A stretch of 64,000 bases of DNA from Cynocephalus volans. Lineage: Eukaryota; Chordata; Mammalia; Dermoptera; Cynocephalidae. The position numbers and the translations under genes were made by a program. The stretch covers positions 47,169,427 through 47,233,426 of the forward strand of contig NC_084472.1 of NCBI RefSeq assembly GCF_027409185.1. The letters are read 5' to 3'. The notes under the pieces are model-generated. The model had not been told where the DNA came from and searched no databases. It saw nothing but the letters and a program-made list of their open reading frames with translations. Of this stretch, positions 22,996 through 34,786 are shown one piece after another; position 1 is the first letter of the stretch; each line of letters begins with the position of its first letter.

Positions 22996-24009
22996 ACTTA
23001 AGATTTATTCTTTTGGTTCAGAACTTCTTTGTCCAGATTTCTCCTTGAACAAATGAACCCACAAAAGACATCTTGTTCATGTGTTTTGGGATTGTTTATC
23101 CTGGGATGATGGCAACCCAGGAATCGAAAGAATGCTGGAAATCAAGATGAGAAAGGGCAGGTGGGAGGGAAGGAATTAAGCACAAATTTCAATTAATTTG
23201 TAGTTTGGATAAAGGTTTTATTGAGAATATAGTCTCCTGAGAAGAATCCACAGAAGGGGATAGGAGAGGCAGTTGACTACCCAGTGAAAAACTCCACCTA
23301 CCAGTTTGCTAACATGAGCTCTAAATTGCATTGGGGTCTGCATAATTTTTTGAAACTGTGTTCAAAAGTACAGATTGAAAATCTCACTTGCAACAATAAA
23401 AACAATTTCTAATTGCATAGAAAGCAAACTGCCACCAGCAAAACATTTCACAATTGTCAAGTCCAATGCCCCCTCATTTTATGGAATGTATAAACTGTCT
23501 TTCAGTTACTTTCAAACCTAAAAATGTCAATTTTGATGAATCCATCTGGTCTTCTCCATGAATATTTTTGTGGAGCATTTTAGGAAAAGAGCTGCTGAAT
23601 GACTGAGAAAGGATAGTATTGAGCATGAGACTAAAACCATTTCCCACTGAGATATCAGTGACTGTAGGGCCAGGCTTTATATCTCATTGTCTCAGTCTCC
23701 CCATGGGCCAGTTTGCCTCTTAGAGATCCTGTGAGTATTTCAGATACACATTTAGACAAAAGCAGGCAACCTCAATGCTGAGAGTGTGTAGTGAGCTGTG
23801 CACACTCGTGTGCTTTTAAGTGCTGTGTGTGTGGTGGTAGAAAGAGCTACTTTGTTTCCTAGCAGGCAGAGGGGCTTCACAAATCTCTAAGGAGCAGCCC
23901 CTGGGTGCCAAAATAATCCCAATGTCCTCATCCTCATGTTATATAAGAAGAGCCTTTGAAGCTAGCACTTTATATAATGTGTTAAACTAGAAAAAGTCCT
24001 GCACTAAAC
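22996..24009. other. no recognisable feature
   Basis: Unique-looking sequence with a short alternating GT-rich patch near 23800-23835. No frame above 60 codons is worth naming. Confidence 0.45.
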
Positions 24010-24100
24010 TTGCAAGTGTTATGAGCTTCCCTATTTTAAAATGATAAAGATGCCCACAAAGTTAAATGACTTGCCCAAGGTCTATGATTTAGAACGTCAT
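24010..24100 (-). repeat. MIR fragment, antisense
   Basis: A short match only: 'ccctattttaaaatgataaa' and 'gttaaatgacttgcccaagg' followed by 'tctatgatttag'. Confidence 0.5.
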
Positions 24101-24199
24101 GCAACTTTAATTAAAACCGAAAGACTTGTATTAAAATGTTCATTTACCCAGCATCCATTCTAGTAACACCTTCTAGTACCATTCATCCTATTCTACCTT

Positions 24200-24735
24200 T
24201 GTGATAAATTTAGAATCTAACCACTTCCCACCACCTCCATCTCTACTGGCCTATTCCAAGCTATTATTGCTCTTGCCTGCAGTTTTGTAGCTAATAATTC
24301 TCATTTTTTCTACCTTTGCCCATCTTTCAACTTTTAATCTACCTAGTAATCTGAGTTAACTCTTTAAATTCTCATATGTGGGCTTTTCTGCTCAGAGCCC
24401 TGCAATGGCTTTTCACCTCACCTAGAACAAAAGGCTAAGTCTATCAAATGGTCTGCAATGCCCCACACAGTCTGATCTCTCTTACCTTTCTCTGCCTTGT
24501 CCACCTCAGTCTAGCCACTCTCACGTCATTTCCATTCTTTAGAAATGGCAAAAATGCCTTTATTTCAGGGCCTGTACACATATGATTTCCTTTGCTAGTA
24601 ATGTTCTTTTTCTAAGCTGCCACAGGTTTTGCTCTGTTGTTTCCTAAAGGTCTCAAGTCTTTCTTCACCACTCTATATAAACTTTATCTATAAATAGCAC
24701 CTTCCACACCATCAGTCTTCATCCTGTTAGCCTAA
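24200..24735 (+). mobile_element. L2 LINE, 5' part of an interrupted copy
   Basis: Typical L2 3'-region text: 'cagagccctgcaatggcttt', 'tcacctcacctagaacaaaa', 'gcaatgccccacacagtctg', 'ctgccttgtccacctcagtc', 'ttctttttctaagctgccac' and 'ctaaaggtctcaagtctttc'. It resumes after 25020, so the L1 between them inserted later. Confidence 0.8.
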
Positions 24736-24739
24736 GTCA

Positions 24740-25010
24740 TTTTTAAAACTGAAAAAAAAAATTATTACTGTTTCTTTATTGGGGTGCAATACATGTAACA
24801 TAAGGTTTGCCATTTTAACCATTCTTAAACACACAATTCCATGGAATTAATTCCATTTACAAGGCTATGTGACCATCACCTCCATTTCCAAAACTTTTTC
24901 ATCATCCTAAGCATAAATTCTGTCCCCATTAAGCAATAACTTCCCATTATCCCTTTTCCCCAGTTTCTAGTAACCTCTAATTTACTTCTGTCTCTGAATT
25001 TTTTTTTTAA
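24740..25010 (-). mobile_element. L1 3'-UTR fragment, antisense, inserted in L2
   Basis: 'tttattggggtgcaatacat', 'gccattttaaccattcttaa', 'acaaggctatgtgaccatca', 'caaaactttttcatcatcct' and 'cagtttctagtaacctctaa' are the antisense L1M-type 3' region. The antisense element starts next to an A-rich junction ('ctgaaaaaaaaatt'). Confidence 0.8.
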
Positions 25011-25019
25011 TTTATTTTT

Positions 25020-25170
25020 TTCTTGACATTTTTATAGCTTTTATACCCTCAGGACATAATATGCATTTATTTTTTTTCATTGTCTGTTTCCACAAGGATG
25101 TAAGTTTCATGAAAGCAGAGTCTAGGACTTTTTTTTTTTGCCTCTGTATCCCCCGTGCCTTGAAAAGAAA
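25020..25170 (+). mobile_element. L2 LINE, 3' end after the L1 insertion
   Basis: 'attgtctgtttccacaagga', 'tgtaagtttcatgaaagcag', 'agtctaggac' and 'cctctgtatcccccgtgcct' are the standard L2 3' terminus, continuing the fragment that ends near 24735. Confidence 0.75.
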
Positions 25171-26240
25171 ATTCATGATCATTAGCTCCCTGAATGACCC
25201 CCATTTCCTTGTACTTAATGGGAAATAATAATAATGTCTTTGCCTTGATTTTCCTTAGGGTTCTGTGGGGTCATGTGAGATCCTAGAAGTAAGAGTGCTG
25301 TGTAAATGACAAAGAACTATATTCAGATGTGATATGTGTTATTATCTTTAGCCTATGGTCTAAGGTGACTCTGGATTAGAACTTTGCTTTGGATTCAAGG
25401 GAGTGGGGTGGCATTCCCCTGGATGACTTTGGGATACATTTTGCAATATGAACTAACTTAAAATATTAGAATCTGTAGATTTAAAAAGTCTTTAAAAATT
25501 ATATAGTCCAACGACTTATTTTATATGAAATTGGCTTTACCGCATTCCTGATATCCAGTCTCTGCTTAAATGCTCCACATGGCTGTAAGGTCATTCAGCT
25601 CTTTTTTAAGGCAACTCTTTCTAGTGATGCACATTTTACTTGATAGGACATTCTTATTTGTGACAAGCTGCTCCTGCTTTCCTGCAACATCCATGCAGTG
25701 GTTTTTATCCCTCTCTGGAATCCATGTTGGGATCCATTCTGTGCCTCCGAGGCTCTTCTCTCAGCTTTCTTCATTGGTTTCACTTTGCTTGGAACATACC
25801 TACCCTCAGCCAGGGCAGAGGAAGTCTGGGGGCTGCTGCTGTCTGAATACACCAGACCTGACAAGAATGGCAATGATCATTTAAGCTACAGTTCAGGGAA
25901 GAGCGTGTGCCAGCTGCTTCCCACCAGGGTTCCCATTAGTGTGTCATTTCCCTGTGCTACTTTACTGCTTTTGTGACAGGGACATGCCACTTTTCGAACA
26001 GTTCCCCCAGATCCCCATTTTGTCTTTCCCAGTTTTGTAACCGCTTGCTCAGTTGCCTCCTTCTTTGTCCTGCTGTTCTCCCAACCCTCCGCTCAGCTAC
26101 AGGAGGAGAAATTGCTGTTCACCTCTTGCCAAAGTAGCCTGTTCCTGCAATGATTTTTCTGGCTTTGCCACTAGCTGGCTGTGTGATCTTGAGGACATTG
26201 TGTCTTCTTTCTGCGACTGGCTATTGTCTTAGGCTTTTTC
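25171..26240. other. no recognisable feature
   Basis: Two overlapping plus frames (25570-25884, 25698-25976) and an antisense minus frame (25595-25873) share the same DNA and none shows a domain. I see no repeat that I can name. Confidence 0.45.
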
Positions 26241-26254
26241 CATATCAAAGCTTT

Positions 26255-26424
26255 AAAAATTTTTTTTTTTCTGACCAGTAAGGGGATCGCAACCCTCGGC
26301 ATGGTGTGGTCCACACCACGCTCAGCCAGTGAGCGCACCGGCCATCCCTATAAAGGATGCGAACCCGCGGCCTCAGCGCTACCAGCGCTGCACTCTCCCG
26401 AGTGAGCCATGGGGCCGGCCCAAT
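26255..26424 (-). mobile_element. tRNA-derived SINE, probably colugo CYN family (dimeric form)
   Basis: Minus strand starts GGGCCGGCCCCATGGCTCAC, with A box (TGGCTCACTCGG) and B box (GGTTCGCATCC). A second, nearly complete tRNA-like unit follows, with its own stem (GTGGTGTGGACCACACCAT) and B-box-like GGGTTGCGATCCCC, then poly(A). A perfect 14-bp target duplication CATATCAAAGCTTT flanks it (26241-26254 and 26425-26438). The second unit is much longer than in the copy at 864-1003, so two structural subtypes are present in one window. Confidence 0.88.
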
Positions 26425-26799
26425 CATATCAAAGCTTTGGAATTTAAGGTTCTTAGTCCTGCTTATAAAAATTAGAATAAAAAAAAAATACTGAGATTCA
26501 AAGGTAGTTATGAATTCAATTAAATAAATAGTTATCAAGTACCCATCAGAGGCCATCTATGGTTCTAGACGACAATGGGGGTACGTAATACTGGACCCTT
26601 TAAAAAATCAATTAGTCTTCATAGAGTGGGAGATAATATATGTATAAAACAGGGAAATTATTAAGTTTTGGAATTCAATTCTACTTGGATGAATTAAAAA
26701 GGGAAAAGAAGTAGAGAACTGTTGACTGCCTGTATCAGAAACCTGAATTTTGTGTTGCTTTTTTATGGCTAGGCTTATTGGTGAAGGGCACAAAATCTA

Positions 26800-27005
26800 G
26801 AATTAGATTGCCTGATACTGAAACTCAGCTTCTACTAGATATGCAAAAAAGGGCAAGTTATTTAACCTCTCTGTGTCTTAGTTTATTTATTTGAAGATAG
26901 TTTTATTAATAAAACTACCTCATAGATTTGGTGTGGGGGTAAATGAGGTAATGCATACAGAGTCCTGGGCAAAGAGCCTGGAGTAAAGTATTTATTAAAT
27001 GGTAG
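26800..27005 (+). repeat. MIR SINE
   Basis: 'ctagaattagattgcctgat', 'gggcaagttatttaacctct', 'ctgtgtcttagtttattta', 'actacctcatagatttggtg' and 'taaatgaggtaatgcataca' are in MIR order to the 3' end. Confidence 0.85.
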
Positions 27006-28184
27006 CTCTAACTACTTTTGTTGGTGCTCTCAGTTCCTTCTCATCTTAACAGAGTCTGTGCTATATTTTCCTCGGTATTTGTTTTCCTCCTGTACTTCTG
27101 TTTCTGAGGTTTTATACAATCCTTACTATCTTAGTACACTAAACTTCCAAGATACTTTCAGACTAGGAGAAAGATCGGCACTTGATTTAAGATTTTGGGA
27201 CACTTGTGGTAAAGCCGATGAAGTCATGAGCTTGGGGATGGAAGTATAAATCCCTGAATGTGATGGTACCGTAGGGTGGTACAAATGGGAAAATAAAAAT
27301 CGAGTCCCAATACAAGATATATTATTCGTTTTTGGTTTGAATGCCTTTGCATTAACAATAGCAGGAACTTTACATTTCAGGCAGAGGAACTGAGTTGGCT
27401 AAAGGAGGGCAAGACTCTCTGGTGAGGGGTCAGGATTTTTTTTCCTTTCATGAGTTAGGATGTAGTACCAAAGAATAGAAGGAAAATGCCCTAATGCTAG
27501 ATGCATGTAATTCATGACCCTGAATATGATGTCATAGTACTTTCCCAGAAAAAGGGAAAGGTAACCACGGAATTGAGACTTAGGTGTACCTAATGTTCTC
27601 CTTGTTGATGGCATGTACACTAGAAATGAAATACTCTATTTCATGATCATTGGTCCTTCTTGTGTGAAGATTATAGTGCCTTCAGTTGGCTCCCAGCCTC
27701 TTTTTGTTATGTGAGGGAAAAAATGTCACTTATTCAGTCAGTCTCCCTCCCTTACACATTCAGAGTTGCATTAGGTTGGGTAAATTGACAACAGTGCAAA
27801 GCCTCCCTGCAATAAGAACCTCACACTCCCACTCACATGGAGTGGGGAGGAATTCACCTCTTCCATGTATCCTTCAGTCAGCACTAAGTACTCATTGACT
27901 CCTTTTCCTTTAACCTTGTGGGCATAGAAATGCCTGTTCTAGAGGAAAGAACCAGTGACCAGACTCCTTTCTGGCTAGCTTTGACTCAGGATATGACAGT
28001 ACAGGCAGAGTGACCTTCAGCTTCCATGTTCCAAAATTCCATTGACAAAAGCATGTTCAAGGGTATTAACTTTGTCAAATGGCTTCTGGACAAAGTCAGA
28101 GCCAAAGATCCTTCATAGTTAAGTTGAGTTATATCATTATCTGGTGGCCAGATATGGTAGTAATTGAGGCTAGTTGGAATTAAG
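27006..28184. other. no recognisable feature
   Basis: Short frames (27058-27249, 27399-27620 minus, 27686-27898) are not supported as genes. No clear repeat. Confidence 0.45.
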
Positions 28185-28350
28185 TGGGGAGACAGAGCAC
28201 TACACTTGAGTAGAACATACTGGATTTAAGTCCTAGCCTCAGTCCTACTAGCTGTGTGGCCTTGGAAAACAAACTTACACTTCAGAGCACTAATGTGCCA
28301 ATTTCTATATGGGCATATACTTACTCAGAAAGTCATTGAGATGATCAACA
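28185..28350 (+). repeat. MIR SINE
   Basis: 'gagcactacacttgagtaga', 'ggatttaagtcctagcctca', 'ctagctgtgtggccttggaa' and 'cattgagatgatcaac' fit MIR. Confidence 0.75.
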
Positions 28351-28504
28351 CCACAAACTATAAATTATAAAAATTACAATAATGATAATTATTCATACTA
28401 CAGGCAAGATGTAGGCTTCAGCACCAAGGACAGCTTTCAGTGACTGTTAACTGAAATAAAGGGTTATTGTGGGCTGCACAGGTCTTTCCTATTGAAATCT
28501 GCTT

Positions 28505-28640
28505 CCTGGGTTGATGCATTTACTCATTTATTCACCAAATATATTCTAAGTACCTCCTAACTGTGAGACAGAATGCTAAACCCTTGGGATACAATGGTAA
28601 ACATGACATGTACCATCTTGTCCTTTATGAAGCTCCAGAC
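28505..28640 (-). repeat. L2 3'-end fragment, antisense
   Basis: 'ctcatttattcaccaaatat', 'taagtacctcctaactgtga', 'gatacaatggtaaacatgac' and 'tgtcctttatgaagctccag' mirror the L2 tail and upstream region. Confidence 0.65.
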
Positions 28641-30920
28641 CTCAAAGGACCAACACTCTCAAACCATGTCAAACATTTCCTTGAAAGTGGAGTCATTTCA
28701 GTACTTACTGGACAGCTATCTGTTCAAAGTTTTGTTGAATGGATTTCTCTATCTTTTGGACATTTATCAATATAACTATTAAAGTCTCTTACATGTTCAA
28801 ACACTTGTGAAAGCAAATATGAGGAATAGCGAAGAAATAAAAACCCAGTCAGAGGCTACAGTACAGTTTTGTTACTTCCACTATACTCTATTGGTCCAAG
28901 CAGCTCACAAGCCTGCTGAGAATCAAGGGGAGAAGATAAAGACCCTACATAGTGATGTGATCTTAGGGGAAAGATCACATTGTAGACAACCTTGTAGCAA
29001 TGGAAATATTCTGTCACATTTTGAAATTATTTACTCTTCAAGTTTATTTTTCTCTAATTTTTACATATAGATATATACCTATTTTATTTTACGGATGATA
29101 AAGCAGAGGCTGAAGCTACTTAAATATTTAACTTGACAGGGAAAATTAAAATCCTGTATTCATGACAGGTTTTCCTACGATTCACAGGGATTCTCTGTTG
29201 GTTACAAATATTGACTATATTGGAACCAAAAAACTCTGTAAATATTTGAATGAATGAATGAATGAATGAATGGATATGAATTGAGATGCCTCTGTCTTTG
29301 CAGTTGTTATAGACAGATTTAAAATATGGCTTTGTATTTAAAAACAGCTTCTAAATTGTGTGGTTAGGTTCTGTAGCGATGTCAGAAGAAGTAGGCTCAG
29401 GACTGGTAGTGTGTGAGAGATGGCTCATATCAGCTTGGGAAGGGCAATTATTCAGGAATTTTGTAAGCTTGGGGTTAAACTGTTAGTAACTTGAAATCTC
29501 CAATCTCCATTTCAGGTGTGCATCACAAAAATCAACAAATACTACAATTTTTTTTTTCCTTAGTGCTAGTTTACTAAAATTCTACTGGACCATTTTGAGT
29601 AAGATTCTTTGCCTCATTGGGGTGATGACTACCGCAACTCTATAGAAGGAATCCTCATAAATGGTGAAGTATAACTCTATATACAGAAAAACTACAAATG
29701 GGGCAGTTATAAATTGGCCGTTAGGGTGTTTGAAGATCTTGTTACATTCTTTTGGTCAGAGATATGCTTGAGTTTTCATAAACAAGTTAGTTATAAGAGT
29801 GGTTAAGTTGGAAAAATATATAAAAAAGCAATAGTTAATGCCCTAAAAATCCTAGGATTGAATGTCCCTAAAGGGAACTAGAAGGATGTCAACATGAGAT
29901 GGTGTTGACATTTCATGAATTCATCTAGACACACTGAAGGGAGATGAAGTTTCCCAGTATTCTACTGGGATTAGATTAAATAAATATGCTTTTCTCAAAC
30001 TTGGCATAGAGTCAGCCTACTTGGGGGCAGGCCAATGCCAAGTGAGCATGAGAAATATTTTGTTCAGGGTCTTAGGATACATCAAAATATCTTTTAGAAG
30101 CGCAATTGTGTAGCAGTCTAAAAGGTCAAAGGATGCATCATTCATGAAATGCTGAAATACATGCATTGTATTATTGAAATTGAACACACTGTGGTATATT
30201 TAAGGTACAATAATATTACAAATTTTTGTCTTTCACTTCTCTCCCTTTTATAAACCAGATTATAAATTTTTAAGAAATCTAGTTAGGCGTAAGTGGTAGC
30301 TGTTTTTCCTAATAATTTGAGTATTAGGCTGCTGAATAGACTGAATATACAGGAGTTGTTAGAAAGGACGGATCTCTATACCATTTTAACAAATAAAATT
30401 AGAACTTTAAGAAGAAGAATTATTGGGTGTATGTTTAACATTTTTGCCTATGAAAGCTCAACATGCCCTGGTCTTTAATTTTAGCAGTGTAATTTTAGTA
30501 TAAACATATTTTCTTATGATGCACATTTTAGGGTACAAGATCAGTAGTTTGCCGTGTTCAGGCTGTCTACAGTACGTTCTTAGTCTAACAGGGCTGAACG
30601 TAATCTTGAAATCATGGCATTTTCTGGGAAGAATTAGTGCAGTTTTTCATAATTGTCACCTTTGTACCTCACTACAGTAGTTTCGGCAATTGCTAACATT
30701 AACAATTGTTAATACTGTCATTCTCTTTCTTTCCCTCCATCTCTGCACCCACTCACTTTTTTTTTTGTGATACCCTTTAAAAGTATAGTGTAAACATTAT
30801 GATACTTTATTTCTAAATATGTCTGGTACATTTCCTAAAAGTAAAGACATTACTCCAACTAGTCATATTATCATTATCATACATTAAGAAAATTAGTATC
30901 ACATCTTTATACATATACTA
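28641..30920. other. no recognisable gene; unique or very old sequence
   Basis: Includes a (TGAA)n run at 29249-29275. Reading frames (28807-29070 and 30293-30478, plus) have no domain. I see no transposon that I can name with confidence. Confidence 0.4.
29249..29275. repeat. (TGAA)n short tandem repeat
   Basis: Six consecutive TGAA units followed by an imperfect one (tgga). Confidence 0.95.
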
Positions 30921-30921
30921 T

Positions 30922-30956
30922 ATGTGTGTGTATGTGTGTGTGTGTGTGTGTGTGTA
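30922..30956. repeat. (TG)n microsatellite
   Basis: About 35 bases of TG with one TATG interruption, flanked by 'actata' on both sides. Confidence 0.97.
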
Positions 30957-31074
30957 TACTATATCATCTAATGTTCATATTCAAATTTCTTCAGTTGACC
31001 CAAAAAGTTTTTTTTTAAACCAAAATCAAATCAAGGTTCACATATTGTGTGCCTTTGTTGAATATTACAATTGA

Positions 31075-31170
31075 GGGAACAGGCTCAGAAAGATTAAAGT
31101 CACATAGTCAATCATGTAGTGGCGCTTGGATTTAAGCCCAGAGCTGACTGGCTCCAAGGTCCATTTTTAC
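31075..31170 (-). repeat. MIR fragment, antisense
   Basis: 'gaacaggctcagaaagatta', 'aagtcacatagtcaatcatg', 'ggatttaagcccagagctga' and 'ctccaaggtcc' follow antisense MIR. Confidence 0.65.
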
Positions 31171-33534
31171 TTTCCAGTGGTGCAGAAGATTCTTAGTGAT
31201 CATAAAAGATAGAGTGGCCAACTATAACTGGAGATTGCATCTTAGAGGGTCACACTTTTAAGTAGGCTTTGAGTAAGACAGAATTAGGTGGCCAAGATCC
31301 TGAATTCCCAGTTAGCATAAGTTTTTGGAGGCCTGAAGAAACATTTGCTTTGGGAACATCAGGATTTTTTTCAGTTCTCTCTGTACTAGGACAAATCCTT
31401 AAATGGCCAGTGTGTATTAGTGCCACATAGTCTTGGAGAAAGGGGTTTCAGTCTTTTATACTGGGAGACCTCTGTCTGTGTCTGACTCACCAATGGAGTC
31501 TTGCTGGATAACTTGGGGCATTCATCAACTTCATGGAGATAAATTTTTCTAGTGCCGAGGAGTCCTAGTTGTTGGTGTCTATTTTCCCATAACTAACGTT
31601 CTTCCTGGAACAGAGAGATCAAAGCAATGGATGATTTGAAAATCCTTGAATGATTTCCAAATCTTAATAATTAAACTATTTCTCAGAGGACTCTCATCTC
31701 TTAGAATAATCTTGTCATGTTTCTTCTGCTTAAGTGAAGGATACATGATCATCTCAGTGTTGTAGACTTTATCCATCATTTGTGCTAAGGCAGTCCTTAG
31801 TTATAGATCAAGCTCAAAGGTGCCCTAGGTTCTGACATCCATCTCAGAACAGCTTAAACTCTCCTGGTAAAGCCATGTTTCTACTGATAGCTTTTTAAAG
31901 CAATGAGTTAATTTCTTCTGGAACTAAGACTACTGTTGAGTCCCAATGTCATGTCTCAATATGCATGTCACAGTGTTATAGTCTTAAATTATTTCTAAAA
32001 GTTAACCTTTATTCCTGAACTGTCCATGAGTAGTTTCACTATTGATATTAATAATGTTTCACTATTATTTTCACTAAAAACATGTGATCTTATTACTTAG
32101 GGCTACATAAGGGACAAAAACTTCATCACAGGCCTGTGATATTTAACACTCTGATTTTAAGCCCTGGCACCACCCCTAACCTTCCTGATTGGATGAAGAT
32201 TCAGAAATCCCTTGGCGTAGAGAAATGTTTGGGGGAAAACAAGACTCTGTGTATCCTTTCTCCTTTGTGAAGTAAGAATTTATTCTCTTCATTGCCACTG
32301 TGGTTGTCTTCCATGCTTCTCAGTATTGTAGACATAAGGGAGAAATTTTTATTGGCAGTTCTCTCACAAAAATAACTACTTCATTTAGGCCTCCTTAAAC
32401 CAACATCAGTCTCCCAAGATAATGCAGAAGCAAAATCTTCCCATGGTTACTAAATAATAGATATCTAAAGTAGTATCTTCTTATACTGGAAACCGAAATA
32501 TTGGGGGTTTTTTTTGCAATTGAATTCCATGGTAATTTTGACCCTCTATATGGGTACATACATCTCTGCATTTTTGGTAATCTCATTGGTCTATGTTGCA
32601 AAGAACTGTTAGCATTCAGATAATTGCAGTGATGAAAGAGTTAACCGAACCGGAAGCTGACAAAGTGAGATGCTGGCAGCAGATGGTGTTGTCAGATAGA
32701 GGTATAATTGCATTTAAAAAAAAATCGCTTCAAAATAGTTTCTCAAGCTTTAGGTAACTTAGATGACATTTAGCAGGCTCTGGAAATCACTTAAATGGGT
32801 ACAGAAATAAAAGAATTACGGAGGAAAATGTCACCATCTGAATTTGTCTTGAGTCTTATTGAGTCGAGACATCTGAGCTCTTGTTAATACTTAGCAACTA
32901 TTTACAGCCCACAGAACAGGATGTGTCATTGTTGCACTTGGCTCATTAGATGGGGATGGTCTTTTGTGGCAGTCTGGAGACTGTAATGGATTTAGTGCTC
33001 TAAAATATAAAGTCTATAGGAAAAGAAAAAGTAAGTTTATCTTAAGTTCAAATATAGAAACATTCACTGGAACTTTTAGAGAAAGATAATGCAATTGAAA
33101 ATGTGGAAAAAACAGCCCTTTTTTTCATTTTACAGTTTGTCTCTGTTACTGAATATGGCACAGCAAGAATTAAATGTAAGGTGTTTTCATAACATTTGGA
33201 AACATTGCAAATATCAATCGGGAATCTAAGATTTTATTTTTTGGGGGGGGACAGCATATATGGAAGACCTGAGAAGCATACTCATAAAAATTTATAGCTT
33301 GGATCAAACTACAATATTAAATTTAACTTCTTGATTTACAGGTATGGAAAGAGAAACCCCCAAATTAGCCAGAGCTAAAACTTGTACCTGGGCTGAAGGA
33401 TATAAATCCTTTGAAATTATGCAAAATTTAAAATATTTCATAGTCAAGTATATCATTGAAAGGTAGGGATAAACCAGTTATTTTACTACGATAATGAGTG
33501 TAAGCCAAGCCTGGTATGCAGAATCTTAGGGAGA
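31171..33534. other. no gene; contains a candidate conserved block at 32600-33010
   Basis: About 2.3 kb with no transposon that I can name. The part from about 32600 to 33010 is free of simple repeats and rich in short transcription-factor-like words (TAATTGC, cagcagatggtg E-box, tcattagat, gataattgca). That is compatible with, but does not prove, a conserved enhancer. Poly(A)/(G) runs near 32716 and 33242 are low complexity. Confidence 0.35.
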
Positions 33535-33665
33535 CCGGAGATGGCACTGGTGAAAGGATGGGTTTGGAATCTAAGCATTTGGAATTAAACCCTGGCTTTA
33601 CTTCCTATTACTTAGATAAAGTTACTTAACTTCTCTAGCCTTGTTTTTCCCTTTGGTCAAGTATA
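33535..33665 (+). repeat. MIR fragment
   Basis: 'ggtttggaatctaagcattt', 'taaaccctggctttacttcc', 'ttacttaacttctctagcct' and 'tgtttttccctttggtc' follow MIR. Confidence 0.65.
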
Positions 33666-33904
33666 TGGTCTCTACCAGGGCCCACAAGCTTTCTTACAAT
33701 GGTAGAATTATAAATGCAGAAGAAACCATGGCTTTGTCTCTAAATTCTTGGGGCTACATCTTTGATTTTCCAATTATGGATTGCCATAGATTCTAAAGAG
33801 TATTCTAACTTGCCACAAATACTATTTCCCTATTTTTTTAAAGTGTTACTGGATCTGCTAGATCATAAGTAGCAAAGTTACATTAGAAATTGAACAACTT
33901 TCTC

Positions 33905-34105
33905 TTGTTTTAGGACGGAAGTTCCCAAACTGTGATCCTTGGACCGGTAGTATCAGTATCACATGAAAACTTATTAGAAATGCAAATTATCATGCACAAT
34001 TTCAGACCGACTCAATCAGAAACTCTTTTAAAGCAGAAATCTGTTTTAACAAACTCTCCAGGTGATTTTGATGCATGCTAAAGTTTAAAAATCACTGGTC
34101 TAGAG
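33905..34105 (+). mobile_element. MER3 (hAT-Charlie MITE)
   Basis: Nearly complete: 'agttcccaaactgtgatcct', 'tggaccggtagtatcagtat', 'ttattagaaatgcaaattat', 'gactcaatcagaaactcttt', 'ccaggtgattttgatgcatg', 'ctaaagtttaaaaatcactg'. The inverted ends are still visible. Confidence 0.85.
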
Positions 34106-34646
34106 TGCTAAGTTATCAGTTTTTTGTATCATCTGGTAAATGGGCCAGAAAAACATGTCTATTTTTCCCACCATAATCCAAAGAAATATGTTAAGATTGC
34201 AGGAGTGCAATGTACCCCTACTTGTCCTTCTTTTCAGAATGTATTTCTTAACATAGATCAGACAACTTTCCCAGAGAGTCTGCTGAAATGGCAGGCCCAT
34301 GTATTTTCATGGAATTATCATCTCCTGCCTGCTGGCATGTCCTGCCAAGGCACTTAGGGGACCATTAGTTCCTGTTTATTTAGCATCTCTCAGCATGAAG
34401 TTATCACCATATTGGACAACCACGATGTCCTGTAAGGATGGCAAAATGATCAGAATCCCTGCAAACTAAATTGTGGCATAGAACCAGATAGCTGACATAA
34501 CTCTGGAAGATGATGAAGATGATTTACCTTCTGTCTTTTCCGTGGGAAATCACCTATGGTTACTTCTTAGGTCCTGTCACCTATTACATTATCCAGACTA
34601 TGTTACCTCTAGAAGATAAGTGATGGCATCTGCTTGGCCACACAGG
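34106..34646. other. no recognisable feature
   Basis: Two overlapping short frames on opposite strands (34100-34300 minus, 34124-34357 plus) have no support. No clear repeat. Confidence 0.45.
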
Positions 34647-34672
34647 GATGCTAGGATTTTCTTTTCTTTTTT

Positions 34673-34779
34673 TAATATGGACCACTTCATGAATTTGCAT
34701 GTCATCCTTGAGCAGGGGCCGTGCTAATCTTCTCTAGATTGTTCCAATTTTATGGTATATGTACTGCCAAAACGAGCAC
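34673..34779 (-). pseudogene. RNU6 pseudogene: retroposed U6 snRNA pseudogene
   Basis: On the minus strand the sequence starts GTGCTCGTTTTGGCAGTACA and runs the whole length of U6 snRNA (~107 nt). It includes near-matches to the ACAGAGA box (here 'tctagaga', disrupted), 'gattagcacggcccctgctc' and 'aaggatgacatgcaaattca'. An A-rich tail follows (plus strand 34654-34674), and GATGCTA is duplicated on both sides (34647-34653 and 34780-34786), as expected of L1-mediated retroposition. At least nine differences from U6 as I know it, including in the functional ACAGAGA region, plus no upstream proximal element that I can see, argue against function. Confidence 0.93.
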
Positions 34780-34786
34780 GATGCTA

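Noticed and set aside
34673..34779. Functional U6 snRNA gene
   Set aside because: Many substitutions including the ACAGAGA region, and an A tail with target duplication indicate a retropseudogene.
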